A stretch of 64,000 bases of DNA from a virus, in the IMG/VR virus record IMGVR_UViG_3300042889_002648, positions 1 through 64,000 of that record. One strand, 5' to 3'. A program made the translations under genes and the position numbers. Each line of letters opens with the position of its first letter. The first letter of the stretch is position 1. Positions 25,508 to 33,150 of this stretch are shown piece after piece. The notes under the pieces are model-generated. The model made no database searches and was not told where the DNA came from. It saw only the letters and a list, made by a program, of their open reading frames with translations.

Positions 25508-25536
25508 ATTATACACTAAAAAAGCACACTTGTAAA
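25508..25536 (-). promoter_or_regulatory. Sigma70-like early promoter, basic protein
   Basis: TTTACA (25531-25536) - 17 nt - TATAAT (25508-25513) in the extended TAGTGTATAATAATC form, 18 nt before the ATG at 25489. Confidence 0.82.
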
Positions 25537-25562
25537 ACTAAAAATGAAGAAAAATGCATTTT

Positions 25563-27302
25563 TTATGATTTTTTTACGATTCGATCCATAAATGATGGTG
25601 AAAATAAGGTCTTATTGCTGCTGATAAACCCTTCGGCACGGCTGTCAAGAATGTATGTTATGCTCCAATCATCAGCGGAACGTGTTGTTCGTCCGCATGC
25701 TTGCTCGAGTGTTGATGCAGCTTCTCCTACATAAACATGATATGCAGTTTCATACCGCTTAGCGTTTAATGCACTACCCATGCTAGGATACGATATTTTC
25801 ACGATGATGTTAAAGCGCGCAGCATCACCTGATAGGTCAATTCCTGTTGTCAAGCTAGGTCCAATAAGAACCGCATCAGGCGCGCTATTATCCCAATCAC
25901 TAAGTATGCTCATCTTTTCAACGGTGCCACGATATGGTACAAGCCTAAAGTAATGTCGTGATTCACGTGCGATCCTATCCATAATAACATTACTTGTGGT
26001 GTGTATACAACCGCGTACACCTTTGTGTTCATCAAGTATACGATCAATCTCAGCAATGCATGCAGCCAATCCTTCATCCTGATTCTTATATGTTAGGTTA
26101 GCAACATCAAGACATACAATTGGACTGCGGCGACGATCCCAAGCGCTAGGTAAATTAAACACAACACTCTTTTCCTGTTCGCAGCCAAACCGCTGTATAA
26201 GCAGATGAGGTTGTAAGGTAGCGGACATATAGATTCTTACCTTGGAAAATTTCTTAAAGTGTCGCTGAAATAAGTGCGCATCATTAAGGTTATGATAACG
26301 CATTGCACCATCTTGCGAACCGTCAACCACCATGCAATCATCGCCTGCTTCACTTATGATAGCTATATAATCTTCTACTTTACAATGGCGATCTTTAACG
26401 CCATCGCCCAATCGGAATAGCATTTTCACTTCACGCGGCAGCTTGTTCATTTGTTTTTTAAGCTTAGCAACATCTGCTTCATCAGCATCAAATAGTCGTG
26501 ATATTGTACCACCAATAAGTGTCGTTATTTGTTTCTTTAGCTCGCGTAATGAGCCTTCATATTCTGTTAATGCTTTTAAGTGAGCCTGTTTATCTTGACT
26601 GTTAGAGAGTCTAAATACCTTTCGTATTGCAGCTTCAACATCACGATATTGTATTTCTTCATAGTGAGCTGCAGACAGCATCATGTTTGTATTGCGCAGC
26701 CGCTCGATATAATCTAGCTCGACAGTGCATGCAAAATGATCTTCAATAATGTCAGGCAGCTTATGCGCTTCATCGCATATTACAAGATCACGTGGATGAA
26801 ATGGTGGATTAGCTCCAGATTCGCTCATCTTCTCGTAAACATAATTCATTTGCAGCAAGTAATAGCTGTAGTTAAAGATTGCGCGTGGACTCGCTTGTGC
26901 CGCAAGCCAACGCTGTAGGTATTCACAATTCTTTGCACACGGCATGCTTAGCGCCTCGCTGTTTGTCTTGCGCATAATCTTACACAATCCTAATGAGAAC
27001 TTTTCGCCATTCACGTGGCACTTATATGTATCAACGCCACAAACACTGGCAGCATCTCCATGAACATCACTATACTTTATGGTGTCTTCTTCATATTGTG
27101 CTTGCAGTGATTTTTCACTTGTCAATAAGTATGACAGCATGTTATGTTCTTGTGCTGCTCTCTTTGCGGTTTCTAGTGCAAGCAATCCTTTGCCACTACC
27201 TGTAGGTGCGCAAATAAAAATGTCGGTCTTGCCTTTGGCTATTGCGTCAAAGATTGCCTCAACTGTTGCAAGCTGCAACGGGCGGTATTCGAGTTTATGC
27301 AT
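25563..27302 (-). CDS. XPD/DinG-like superfamily 2 helicase with Fe-S cysteines
   Basis: 579 aa. Walker A APTGSGKGLLALETAKRA (about 30-47), DEAH box ICDEAHKLPD, and a C-terminal helicase motif CGRTTRSADDWSITYI. Four cysteines between motifs Ia and II (YKCHVNG, LGLCKIM, MPCAKNCEYLQ) are placed like the 4Fe-4S cluster of XPD and DinG. It probably unwinds DNA forks or R-loops during repair or replication. The early promoter lies 6 nt from the ATG, predicting a leaderless mRNA. Confidence 0.85.
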   Translation of the reverse strand: MHKLEYRPLQLATVEAIFDAIAKGKTDIFICAPTGSGKGLLALETAKRAAQEHNMLSYLLTSEKSLQAQYEEDTIKYSDVHGDAASVCGVDTYKCHVNGEKFSLGLCKIMRKTNSEALSMPCAKNCEYLQRWLAAQASPRAIFNYSYYLLQMNYVYEKMSESGANPPFHPRDLVICDEAHKLPDIIEDHFACTVELDYIERLRNTNMMLSAAHYEEIQYRDVEAAIRKVFRLSNSQDKQAHLKALTEYEGSLRELKKQITTLIGGTISRLFDADEADVAKLKKQMNKLPREVKMLFRLGDGVKDRHCKVEDYIAIISEAGDDCMVVDGSQDGAMRYHNLNDAHLFQRHFKKFSKVRIYMSATLQPHLLIQRFGCEQEKSVVFNLPSAWDRRRSPIVCLDVANLTYKNQDEGLAACIAEIDRILDEHKGVRGCIHTTSNVIMDRIARESRHYFRLVPYRGTVEKMSILSDWDNSAPDAVLIGPSLTTGIDLSGDAARFNIIVKISYPSMGSALNAKRYETAYHVYVGEAASTLEQACGRTTRSADDWSITYILDSRAEGFISSNKTLFSPSFMDRIVKKS

Positions 27303-27308
27303 AAAATT

Positions 27309-27336
27309 ATTATAACATAAACTAGAAGAATGTAAA
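27309..27336 (-). promoter_or_regulatory. Sigma70-like early promoter, Fe-S helicase
   Basis: TTTACA (27331-27336) - 16 nt - TATAAT (27309-27314). The -10 box ends 6 nt before the helicase ATG. Confidence 0.75.
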
Positions 27337-27344
27337 TAAAAAAG

Positions 27345-27626
27345 TTACTTTTCGTGCAAGATATCAATAATACGCTTTTCTTCAGCCTTTAATGTTTCAT
27401 ATTCAACTCCTAGTTTTTTAGAGTCGGTATTAACTTTAAAAATACCATTGCTTGTCTCAAAGCCACCGCGATCTTCAATTTGAGATACGAGTTCTTTAAG
27501 ACGTAGTTTAATCTTAACCAATCGTGAACCATATTCGCGCTTATCGGCGCTGTCTAGCGATTCGTTAATCATAGTGATTTCTTCAGGCGTAAAATAACTC
27601 CAAGATTTAGTAGATGACTCGCTCAT
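27345..27626 (-). CDS. Small helical protein, function unknown
   Basis: 93 aa, helical and charged: SWSYFTPEEITMINESLDSA and KIKLRLKELVSQIEDRGG, ending EEKRIIDILHEK. A coiled-coil is likely. It follows the ligase-NMNAT gene by 10 bp and is probably co-transcribed with it. Confidence 0.55.
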   Translation of the reverse strand: MSESSTKSWSYFTPEEITMINESLDSADKREYGSRLVKIKLRLKELVSQIEDRGGFETSNGIFKVNTDSKKLGVEYETLKAEEKRIIDILHEK

Positions 27627-27636
27627 ACCATATTAT

Positions 27637-29106
27637 TTATTTTATTTTCATGCCAACTCGCACTGCATCAAACAGCGCAGTTGTATCTTTAAAGCTGCTT
27701 GGCACACCTTTTTTAAATGTTGCCATATCATTTGCTTTTGCAGCATCTCGCAATTTTGTTGAACTCATACCTGTTGCATCATCAGAGTCAGGATCGCGTT
27801 CAGTGTTACTTACAACAGTAATACCGTCAACAAAATGATACTTATTGCTGCCGTTATAACGATTTAGGAGTTCTGTAAATCCTTCAACACGGTCACTGCC
27901 ACATACAAGTGTTAATGCAGTATAACCTTTCTTATGTAGGTATACCACAGCATTAAGAACTGTTTTGATGTTAGGATCCTCTACAATATTCTTTGCATAC
28001 TTTGGAAAAATCTTACGTAAAAAATCCATCTTAACTTCATAAGGCAACGGATTCTTTTTGGGATCTTGTGTTTGTGAAGAAAAGATTAGAAACTTTCGTC
28101 CAGCAGCAACCTGCTCTAGTTTCTTAAAGAGGCTTTCGTGTCCAGTATTTGGTGGCTGAAAACGTCCAAACACCATTACTATTTCTTTCTTTTGTGCTTC
28201 AGCCAAACGATCTTTAACCTTACTTGCTTTGAATGCTGGAGTAGTTACTTTAATATCTCTCCCGTTTATGGTAAGTACCAATCCTTCAATTTCAGGACCT
28301 AGCTTAAACTTATCAAGGATTGACTCGTGATCCAATATGTATTCTGCAACTTCATCTTTAACACTCTGTATAATTGCACGTAGGTTTGCCTTAGCTTCAC
28401 GATCATCTCGCTTAAGCGATTTTAGAGTCTCTTTAGCTTCTTTGCCCAAGCTAAGAATAGGATCAATCATGCCAGAGATATCAATGTCGCCTTTCATTGA
28501 AAGCGAAGGACTCATGACGCGTATGCGTTCATTTGAAGTGGCTATAATATCAGAAAGTATTCTCTCTTCATCTGGATGCGGAGCACCGTTGGAAGAATAT
28601 ACAACAGCATGCGGAAATAGTGTTAGGTGCGAGCCCAACTTATTCTTATCATACTTTACAGTTACAAATGTAATACCATCATCATCCAATGCTGCCATCG
28701 GATTATAGAAAATTTCTGTAATAACTTTAACATCATTTGGTACAGCCTTCATTGCAGCCGAACTCATGATGTCATCAAACAAGTTATCATATTGCTGTGC
28801 TCTTAGGAGTGTCTCACCAGATGAGCCGCGTCCTTGTGCATATGTTGAGAATGCGCCACGATCAAAGACTGGTCCGCTGCGTGAACTCTCAAAAAACGGT
28901 TTGCCGTTTGCGTCGCGTCCAAAGCGTGCACCCAATCCATCAATCTTTAATGCAACCTTTAGGTTCTTTAGCTTGCCCCGCATTGCACCTGATATGCTGC
29001 GTACAAATTCAATAAATTCAAGGTCGTTCATCTTTTGCAGATGCAACATATTTTGACGCGTTGTAGCGACAACCTCTTCAGTTAAGTATCTTTTAAATGA
29101 TAACAT
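27637..29106 (-). CDS. Ligase-like adenylyltransferase fused to NMN adenylyltransferase, with capsid-targeting N-terminus
   Basis: 489 aa from MLSFKRYLTEE (29106), which directly follows the upstream stop at 29108. Residues 1-10 match the T4 internal-protein targeting signal with an LTE cleavage site. Residues about 35-285 resemble a DNA/RNA ligase nucleotidyltransferase domain: KIDG (motif I lysine), EIEGLVLTI (motif IV) and a late Lys in AFKASK (motif V). Residues 300-489 are an NMNAT-type domain: MVFGRFQPPNTGHESLF (HxGH-like), LVCGSDRVEG and MSSTKLRDAA. It could join or cap RNA ends and make NAD. Packaging is inference. Confidence 0.75.
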   Translation of the reverse strand: MLSFKRYLTEEVVATTRQNMLHLQKMNDLEFIEFVRSISGAMRGKLKNLKVALKIDGLGARFGRDANGKPFFESSRSGPVFDRGAFSTYAQGRGSSGETLLRAQQYDNLFDDIMSSAAMKAVPNDVKVITEIFYNPMAALDDDGITFVTVKYDKNKLGSHLTLFPHAVVYSSNGAPHPDEERILSDIIATSNERIRVMSPSLSMKGDIDISGMIDPILSLGKEAKETLKSLKRDDREAKANLRAIIQSVKDEVAEYILDHESILDKFKLGPEIEGLVLTINGRDIKVTTPAFKASKVKDRLAEAQKKEIVMVFGRFQPPNTGHESLFKKLEQVAAGRKFLIFSSQTQDPKKNPLPYEVKMDFLRKIFPKYAKNIVEDPNIKTVLNAVVYLHKKGYTALTLVCGSDRVEGFTELLNRYNGSNKYHFVDGITVVSNTERDPDSDDATGMSSTKLRDAAKANDMATFKKGVPSSFKDTTALFDAVRVGMKIK

Positions 29107-29107
29107 T

Positions 29108-30208
29108 TTATTTGTATCCTTTGTAATATTCTGCACGCATATCATCAATAGCAGCACGGTCATATTGTGCTCCAATGATTTCGGTAAGTTTTAAGAATGC
29201 TGCCATCTTTTCGGCATTATCTCGTTCAGCATCACCACGATATAATCCTTGTGCGCCTTTTTCAAATAATATATTTGCAAATGCATTGATTAATCGTGTT
29301 TGTTCTGCTGGTGCAATATATTTCTTAATGAGTTCCGCTGCGCCAATAAACGAATCCATCATCTTCATATCCGCATCTGATGGCGTACGCTCAAAGAGTA
29401 CTTTAAAGATAACTTTAAGATCCGTAATATATGTTGATTCACTTGTTGGTATTTCACGATAGACATATAATCCATCCTGCATCATGTGTTTACCTACGCC
29501 ATCTAGGACTGGTGCTATTTTGGTGCGCAATCCATGCTGTACACTAAATGCAAGATCAGATGCTTTAATTTTCGTAGGTGTTTCTTTCTTACCTTTAAGA
29601 ATGATAATATCACGCAGTGTTTTTGCAGATGCTGCTCTCATAATGTATTTATGAAACACACCTTTAATACCTGCTGTAATATCATTCCATGCAGATGAAT
29701 GCGAGAACATGCTCCATGCTGTTGGTTTGCCATAAGCAAAGTCAACAAGTTCCATATCTACTTGAATGTTAATGCCAAACTCTGGGAAAGCCCAAAGCGT
29801 AATATATTGCCCCGCGCTTTTCTTAAATCCAATGAGTGAAGCATCACCAAAAGTTTTACCAGTTATGGCTTTAAGAAACTCGCCAAGGTTTTCATCTTGT
29901 ATCTTATCAACCTGAGTATCTACATCGCCTACTGTATTCTTATACTTAGTAAATTCGGCTGTAGGAATTGCGCGGTTAAAAAAGTGGAATGCGCTGCCGC
30001 TAAGAAACTCCTTGCTCTTAAAGAGTTCGCCACTCCATAATGGTAGTCCATACTTTTTCTTGTATGCTTTGTTAACTGCATCTAGTGTGCGGTCAATTTG
30101 CACCGTTACACTATCACGGTTAATCTTTGTTAGGTCAATGCGATCTGCACCTTGGTCGCCCAACATTAAATTTCCGCCTTCAAGAATATATTGTTTAAAT
30201 GATTTCAT
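29108..30208 (-). CDS. Pol-beta-type nucleotidyltransferase, predicted capsid-targeted
   Basis: 366 aa. N-terminus MKSFKQYILE-G fits the T4 internal-protein signal (cleavage after ILE). FLSGSAFHFFN followed by NTVGDVDTQVDK gives the hG[GS]...DxD signature of the Pol-beta superfamily; a third carboxylate is in NIQVDMELVDF. This superfamily includes CCA-adding enzymes, kanamycin nucleotidyltransferases and toxins. It is the upstream partner of the ligase-NMNAT gene (1-bp gap), and a tRNA array lies beside it. Confidence 0.68.
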   Translation of the reverse strand: MKSFKQYILEGGNLMLGDQGADRIDLTKINRDSVTVQIDRTLDAVNKAYKKKYGLPLWSGELFKSKEFLSGSAFHFFNRAIPTAEFTKYKNTVGDVDTQVDKIQDENLGEFLKAITGKTFGDASLIGFKKSAGQYITLWAFPEFGINIQVDMELVDFAYGKPTAWSMFSHSSAWNDITAGIKGVFHKYIMRAASAKTLRDIIILKGKKETPTKIKASDLAFSVQHGLRTKIAPVLDGVGKHMMQDGLYVYREIPTSESTYITDLKVIFKVLFERTPSDADMKMMDSFIGAAELIKKYIAPAEQTRLINAFANILFEKGAQGLYRGDAERDNAEKMAAFLKLTEIIGAQYDRAAIDDMRAEYYKGYK

Positions 30209-30244
30209 GTGATTTTGTAGCCAATAACTTTACTCGTAATAATC

Positions 30245-30252
30245 TATTTATA
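30245..30252 (-). promoter_or_regulatory. Late promoter box, nucleotidyltransferase/ligase pair
   Basis: TATAAATA followed by G, 36 nt before the ATG at 30208; it separates the pair from the tRNA array. Confidence 0.6.
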
Positions 30253-30268
30253 ATAGATGCAACTTAAA

Positions 30269-30357
30269 TGGCGGAAGCAGAGGGACTCGAACCCCCGAGG
30301 GCTTTATAGGCCCCAGCTGTTTTCAAGACAGTGTCCTCGACCAGCCGGACTACTTCC
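30269..30357 (-). tRNA. tRNA-Ser(UGA)
   Basis: Acceptor GGAAGTA/TGCTTCC region, anticodon arm CTGTC-TTGAAAA-CAG giving UGA, long variable arm and encoded CCA. Class II. Confidence 0.93.
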
Positions 30358-30366
30358 ATAAAATTT

Positions 30367-30443
30367 TGGTACACAGGGTGGGACTCGAACCCACAAAACC
30401 TTGCTTCTAAGGCAAGTACGTAAACCAATTCCGTCACCTGTGC
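30367..30443 (-). tRNA. tRNA-Leu(UAG), short variable loop
   Basis: Acceptor GCACAGG/CCTGTGT, anticodon arm CTTGC-CTTAGAA-GCAAG (UAG), encoded CCA. The D arm is Leu-like, but the variable region is only GTTTT instead of the long arm usual for tRNA-Leu. Confidence 0.85.
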
Positions 30444-30445
30444 AT

Positions 30446-30765
30446 TGGTGGAGACGACGGGAGTTGAACCCGTGTCCATGACGTGTGCGATTATACAATC
30501 TACAACTTATTCTCATTTATTCAGACGAGACTCTTAGACACTTATCGTTGTGTCACGACAGCGTTATTCACAATGCTGTACAAATAGATACCGTTCGTGG
30601 TATCAACTATCCTATGCCGTGCGAATGACAATATAGGAGTCATGTCATTCGACTCACTTAAGCAGCGAGAGCAAGTGTATTTTTGCCGTTTAGTTTTTTG
30701 ACGAAGGGAGTCACCCGTGTGTTGCAATATAATCTCTCATGTCATGTCGAAACCATGACATCCCC
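30446..30765 (-). ncRNA. ssrA: Transfer-messenger RNA (tmRNA)
   Basis: 320 nt. The 5' end GGGGATGTCATGGTTTCGAC and 3' end GGGTTCAACTCCCGTCGTCT then CCACCA are the tmRNA tRNA-like domain; acceptor GGGGATG pairs with CGTCTCC. The tag frame reads GGC at 30685-30687 to TAA at 30658-30660: GKNTLALAA, ending like bacterial degradation tags (-LAA). Between them lie stems consistent with pseudoknots. Phage tmRNAs could free stalled ribosomes or retarget host proteolysis. It sits inside the tRNA array. Confidence 0.93.
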
Positions 30766-30772
30766 ATTAAAA

Positions 30773-31336
30773 TTAATTATTTCGATTTTTCCAAACTTTT
30801 GCCGCGCGGAAAAGATGTGCTCCAACTTCATCATGCAGACGATCATCAAATCCCATTCCACCAAACCCGCCATAAATCATATAGTTTGATAGTGTGAAAA
30901 ACAATTCTTCCAATTCATCTTCATCTATATCTTCTGCAGCTGCCATTATTTTACGAACAAGTGGATATGTTGGAGTTTTAAGAGCTTCATCAATTGTTTC
31001 TTCAACAAGATCTACTTTCTGATTTTTTTCAAAAGGAACTACGGTTGTATAGTTTCCAGCTTTTACACGTATGTTTACCAGTTTCCCAGGATGAGTTTTT
31101 GAATCCATTGCGTCATCTGTCGCAATAACAGTATATGCTTTTGAGATGTCTACACCTTTTCCTGGGATTTTTAGATTTGCTTTAAAAGAGTCGCCCTTCT
31201 TAATGTCTTTTGCAATTTTAGTGTTGGACATTTCTTGGAGCTCAACTGTTTCATCTAATTGAGTGCATCCTGTTAAGATCTTTGTGGCCGCAGCTATAAG
31301 CGGATCGTTTTTAATGTTTGTGAAGTTTTCTTTCAT
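30773..31336 (-). CDS. Hypothetical protein, paralogue N-terminus of the next gene
   Basis: 187 aa. N-terminus KENFTNIKNDPLIAAATKIL closely matches that of 31345-31635, then TQLDE-T gives an LxE site near residue 29. The middle (about 40-110) is a beta domain (GDSFKANLKIPGKGVDISKA). The C-terminus is helical with FTLSNYMIYGGFGGMGF. The shared leader may direct both proteins to the prohead. Function unknown. Confidence 0.6.
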   Translation of the reverse strand: MKENFTNIKNDPLIAAATKILTGCTQLDETVELQEMSNTKIAKDIKKGDSFKANLKIPGKGVDISKAYTVIATDDAMDSKTHPGKLVNIRVKAGNYTTVVPFEKNQKVDLVEETIDEALKTPTYPLVRKIMAAAEDIDEDELEELFFTLSNYMIYGGFGGMGFDDRLHDEVGAHLFRAAKVWKNRNN

Positions 31337-31344
31337 ATCTGTAT

Positions 31345-31635
31345 TTATTTATTTGGTCTTTTAGAAAAACGTTCTGCTGCTTTTTTAAGAAATAGCGCAG
31401 TTTCAATATAATCATCATCTCCGTCGCGTTGGCCATTCCATTGAGTCATATATTCAAGACCATATAACAAATCTTCAAATTCCTTGGCGTCAAGCTTTGT
31501 AATTCCAGATAGTAATTTAACTGCAGCTGGTGTTTTTGCTATACGTGAATCAGCTTCATGCAATTGACTGCCTATGATTTTTGCGGCGGCGGCTACAAGC
31601 GGATCGTTTTTAATGTTTGTAAAGTTTTCAGTCAT
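31345..31635 (-). CDS. Hypothetical protein, predicted prohead-associated
   Basis: 96 aa. N-terminus TENFTNIKNDPLVAAAAKII is shared with the 187-aa neighbour and followed by SQLHE-A (LxE site). The helical C-terminal part ends FLKKAAERFSKRPNK, like the end of its neighbour. A late box lies 13 nt upstream. Probably a duplicated pair. Confidence 0.6.
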   Translation of the reverse strand: MTENFTNIKNDPLVAAAAKIIGSQLHEADSRIAKTPAAVKLLSGITKLDAKEFEDLLYGLEYMTQWNGQRDGDDDYIETALFLKKAAERFSKRPNK

Positions 31636-31648
31636 ATTGTTATTTATC

Positions 31649-31656
31649 TATTTATA
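31649..31656 (-). promoter_or_regulatory. T4-type late promoter box
   Basis: TATAAATA followed by G, 13 nt before the ATG at 31635, between this gene and tRNA-Gln. Confidence 0.65.
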
Positions 31657-31661
31657 AAAAT

Positions 31662-31734
31662 TGGTAGCCCATGCTGGTATCGAACCAACTTCTCACGGGT
31701 CAAAGCCGTGTGCATTACCTTTATGCTAATGGGC
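31662..31734 (-). tRNA. tRNA-Gln(UUG)
   Basis: Acceptor GCCCATT/CATGGGC region, anticodon arm CACGG-CTTTGAC-CCGTG (UUG), T loop TTCGATA, encoded CCA. Confidence 0.92.
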
Positions 31735-31737
31735 AAT

Positions 31738-31812
31738 TGGAGTTGCGTGTGTGAATCGAACACACCAAGACGAGATTTGCAATCTCGCGCCTAACCATTT
31801 GGCTTACGCAAC
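31738..31812 (-). tRNA. tRNA-Cys(GCA)
   Basis: Acceptor GTTGCGT/ACGCAAC, anticodon arm CGAGA-TTGCAAA-TCTCG (GCA), encoded CCA. Confidence 0.93.
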
Positions 31813-31817
31813 AAAAA

Positions 31818-31907
31818 TGGCGGAGACAGCAGGATTTGAACCTGCGCAACCGATCAAGGTTGACTACTGTTTAGCAAACAGCTACATTACCACTCTGTCA
31901 TATCTCC
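31818..31907 (-). tRNA. tRNA-Ser(GCU)
   Basis: Acceptor GGAGATA/TGTCTCC, anticodon arm GCTGT-TTGCTAA-ACAGT (GCU), long variable arm, encoded CCA. Confidence 0.93.
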
Positions 31908-31910
31908 GTA

Positions 31911-31984
31911 TGGTAAGGGATGAAGGTAACGCTCCCTCGTATATTGCGTGTAAAGCAATCGTTCTACTTTTGAACTAATCCCCC
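31911..31984 (-). tRNA. tRNA-Val(UAC), unusual T loop
   Basis: Acceptor GGGGGAT/ATCCCTT, D stem GTTC/GAAC, anticodon arm ATTGC-TTTACAC-GCAAT (UAC), encoded CCA. The T arm GAGGG/CCTTC carries loop AGCGTTA instead of TTCRANY. Confidence 0.85.
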
Positions 31985-32000
31985 ATTATAAAAATTTGAA

Positions 32001-32056
32001 GGCCCGTTAACATCAACACTTTGGAGATATTGACATGCGAGTTCAACCGACGGGCC
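32001..32056 (-). ncRNA. tRNA-like stem element, unassigned
   Basis: A perfect 7-bp terminal stem GGCCCGT/ACGGGCC closes 42 nt. An inner pairing CATGTCAA with TTGATG is possible. It is too short for a tRNA and no CCA follows. The rest of 31985-32152 shows nothing else recognisable. Confidence 0.35.
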
Positions 32057-32152
32057 AAGCGGTTTAGACACCCTCTCGCAAAAATGGTGCACTCTCAATT
32101 CATCAGTTTATTATATATTATGTACATTTATTTTAAATTATATAATACAAAA

Positions 32153-32227
32153 TGGTGGCCTGTTGAGGAATCGAACCTCAATTTGGAGTTTCGTAAACTC
32201 TCGTCTTATCCATTGGACCAACAGGCC
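32153..32227 (-). tRNA. tRNA-Arg(ACG)
   Basis: Acceptor GGCCTGT/ACAGGCC, anticodon loop TTACGAA (ACG), T arm TGAGG-TTCGATT-CCTCA, encoded CCA. It lies 5 bp after the end of the HNH gene. Confidence 0.9.
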
Positions 32228-32232
32228 TTTTT

Positions 32233-33006
32233 TTATTTATGTCTTCCAAATTTCCATCCATCAGGAGGTAATTCATTTTTTTCAATACGTGCAGATTTTG
32301 TTCCATTGTTAATCCAAACAGTATCAACACTTGAAAATTTCATATTACCAGAATCAATTTGTTTACGCATTCGAATTTTAGCCGAATCAGAAAGTTTTTT
32401 TCTAGTTTTTTTATCTAGTGTTTTACCTTTTCTATTTTTTATTTTTAATAAATGAAGACATTCAGATGAGCACGTTTTATATGTCTTAGAACATTTAAGC
32501 TTTAAAAAAGTACAATTACATATAACACATGTAAAAATTATTTCTATATTTTTCCACTTATTTCTTCCTAAAATCCATCCTTCTGGTATTTTGTCTTCTT
32601 TTAATATTTTTTTATTTTCTTGTAATTCAATATTGCACATCCAACGAGTTCCATATTGTGAATTGCACTCACCACTTTGAGAAATTTTCATACGTTTTGA
32701 TGCCAATTTAGAGTGATGTTTTCGAATTTCTTCATACAGACGAGAATTCTTAATATAGGATATACTGCGCTCTTCACATCGCATCGCCATCATATGGCAT
32801 GCATGAATTGTTTGACTATTCTTATGAATCTTATAAAGAAGGATGTGGGCGATCCAATGTTCTCTTCCAGTTAAAACTACTAGATTAGAAGTATCATCAG
32901 ATCCGCCCATTGATTTCATCAAGATATGGTGCTTTTCAGTATATCCAGTTGCCGGATTATTTTGTCGATATGAAATTAGATTATCGTAAATACGTTGGTA
33001 GTTCAT
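32233..33006 (-). CDS. HNH homing endonuclease inserted in a tRNA gene
   Basis: 257 aa from MNYQRIYDNL (33006). HNH core: TEKHHILMKSMGGSDDTSNL then VVLTGREHWIAHILL. Four Cys (CVICNC, CSSEC) suggest a zinc site at about 185-215. Two W-x-x-GR repeats (GWILGRNKW, GWKFGRHK) look like small DNA-binding modules. Its AT-richness and 5' junction inside a tRNA-Arg(ACG) mark it as a mobile insertion. The late box lies 5 nt before the ATG. Confidence 0.85.
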   Translation of the reverse strand: MNYQRIYDNLISYRQNNPATGYTEKHHILMKSMGGSDDTSNLVVLTGREHWIAHILLYKIHKNSQTIHACHMMAMRCEERSISYIKNSRLYEEIRKHHSKLASKRMKISQSGECNSQYGTRWMCNIELQENKKILKEDKIPEGWILGRNKWKNIEIIFTCVICNCTFLKLKCSKTYKTCSSECLHLLKIKNRKGKTLDKKTRKKLSDSAKIRMRKQIDSGNMKFSSVDTVWINNGTKSARIEKNELPPDGWKFGRHK

Positions 33007-33011
33007 AAATG

Positions 33012-33019
33012 TATTTATA
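33012..33019 (-). promoter_or_regulatory. T4-type late promoter box, HNH gene
   Basis: TATAAATA, 5 nt before the ATG at 33006 and 16 nt after the broken tRNA. Confidence 0.65.
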
Positions 33020-33034
33020 CAAATGTGAACTTTA

Positions 33035-33093
33035 CGAACCCCGGACCTCACGGTTCGTAGCCGTGTGCTCTGATCCAGCTGAGCTAAGAGTGC
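33035..33093 (-). pseudogene. Truncated tRNA-Arg(ACG)
   Basis: Acceptor 5' strand GCACTCT, normal D arm, anticodon arm CACGG-CTACGAA-CCGTG (ACG) and the start of the T arm up to GGTTCG. The 3' part, including the acceptor partner AGAGTGC, is missing and replaced by the HNH promoter region. Confidence 0.88.
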
Positions 33094-33095
33094 AT

Positions 33096-33120
33096 AAAAA
33101 AAAGACTGCAAGATGCAGCC
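33096..33120 (-). terminator. Terminator after the 33151-33843 gene
   Basis: A 7-bp stem GGCTGCA/TGCAGTC with a 3-nt loop followed by eight U on the minus strand. It lies between the protein gene and the truncated tRNA. Confidence 0.8.
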
Positions 33121-33150
33121 TCTTTCCGTTAAAGTTATTCTTGTTAAGAT

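Noticed and set aside
30446-30765. Short open frames on both strands in this stretch
   Set aside because: They are shadows of the tmRNA, whose ends and tag frame explain the sequence.
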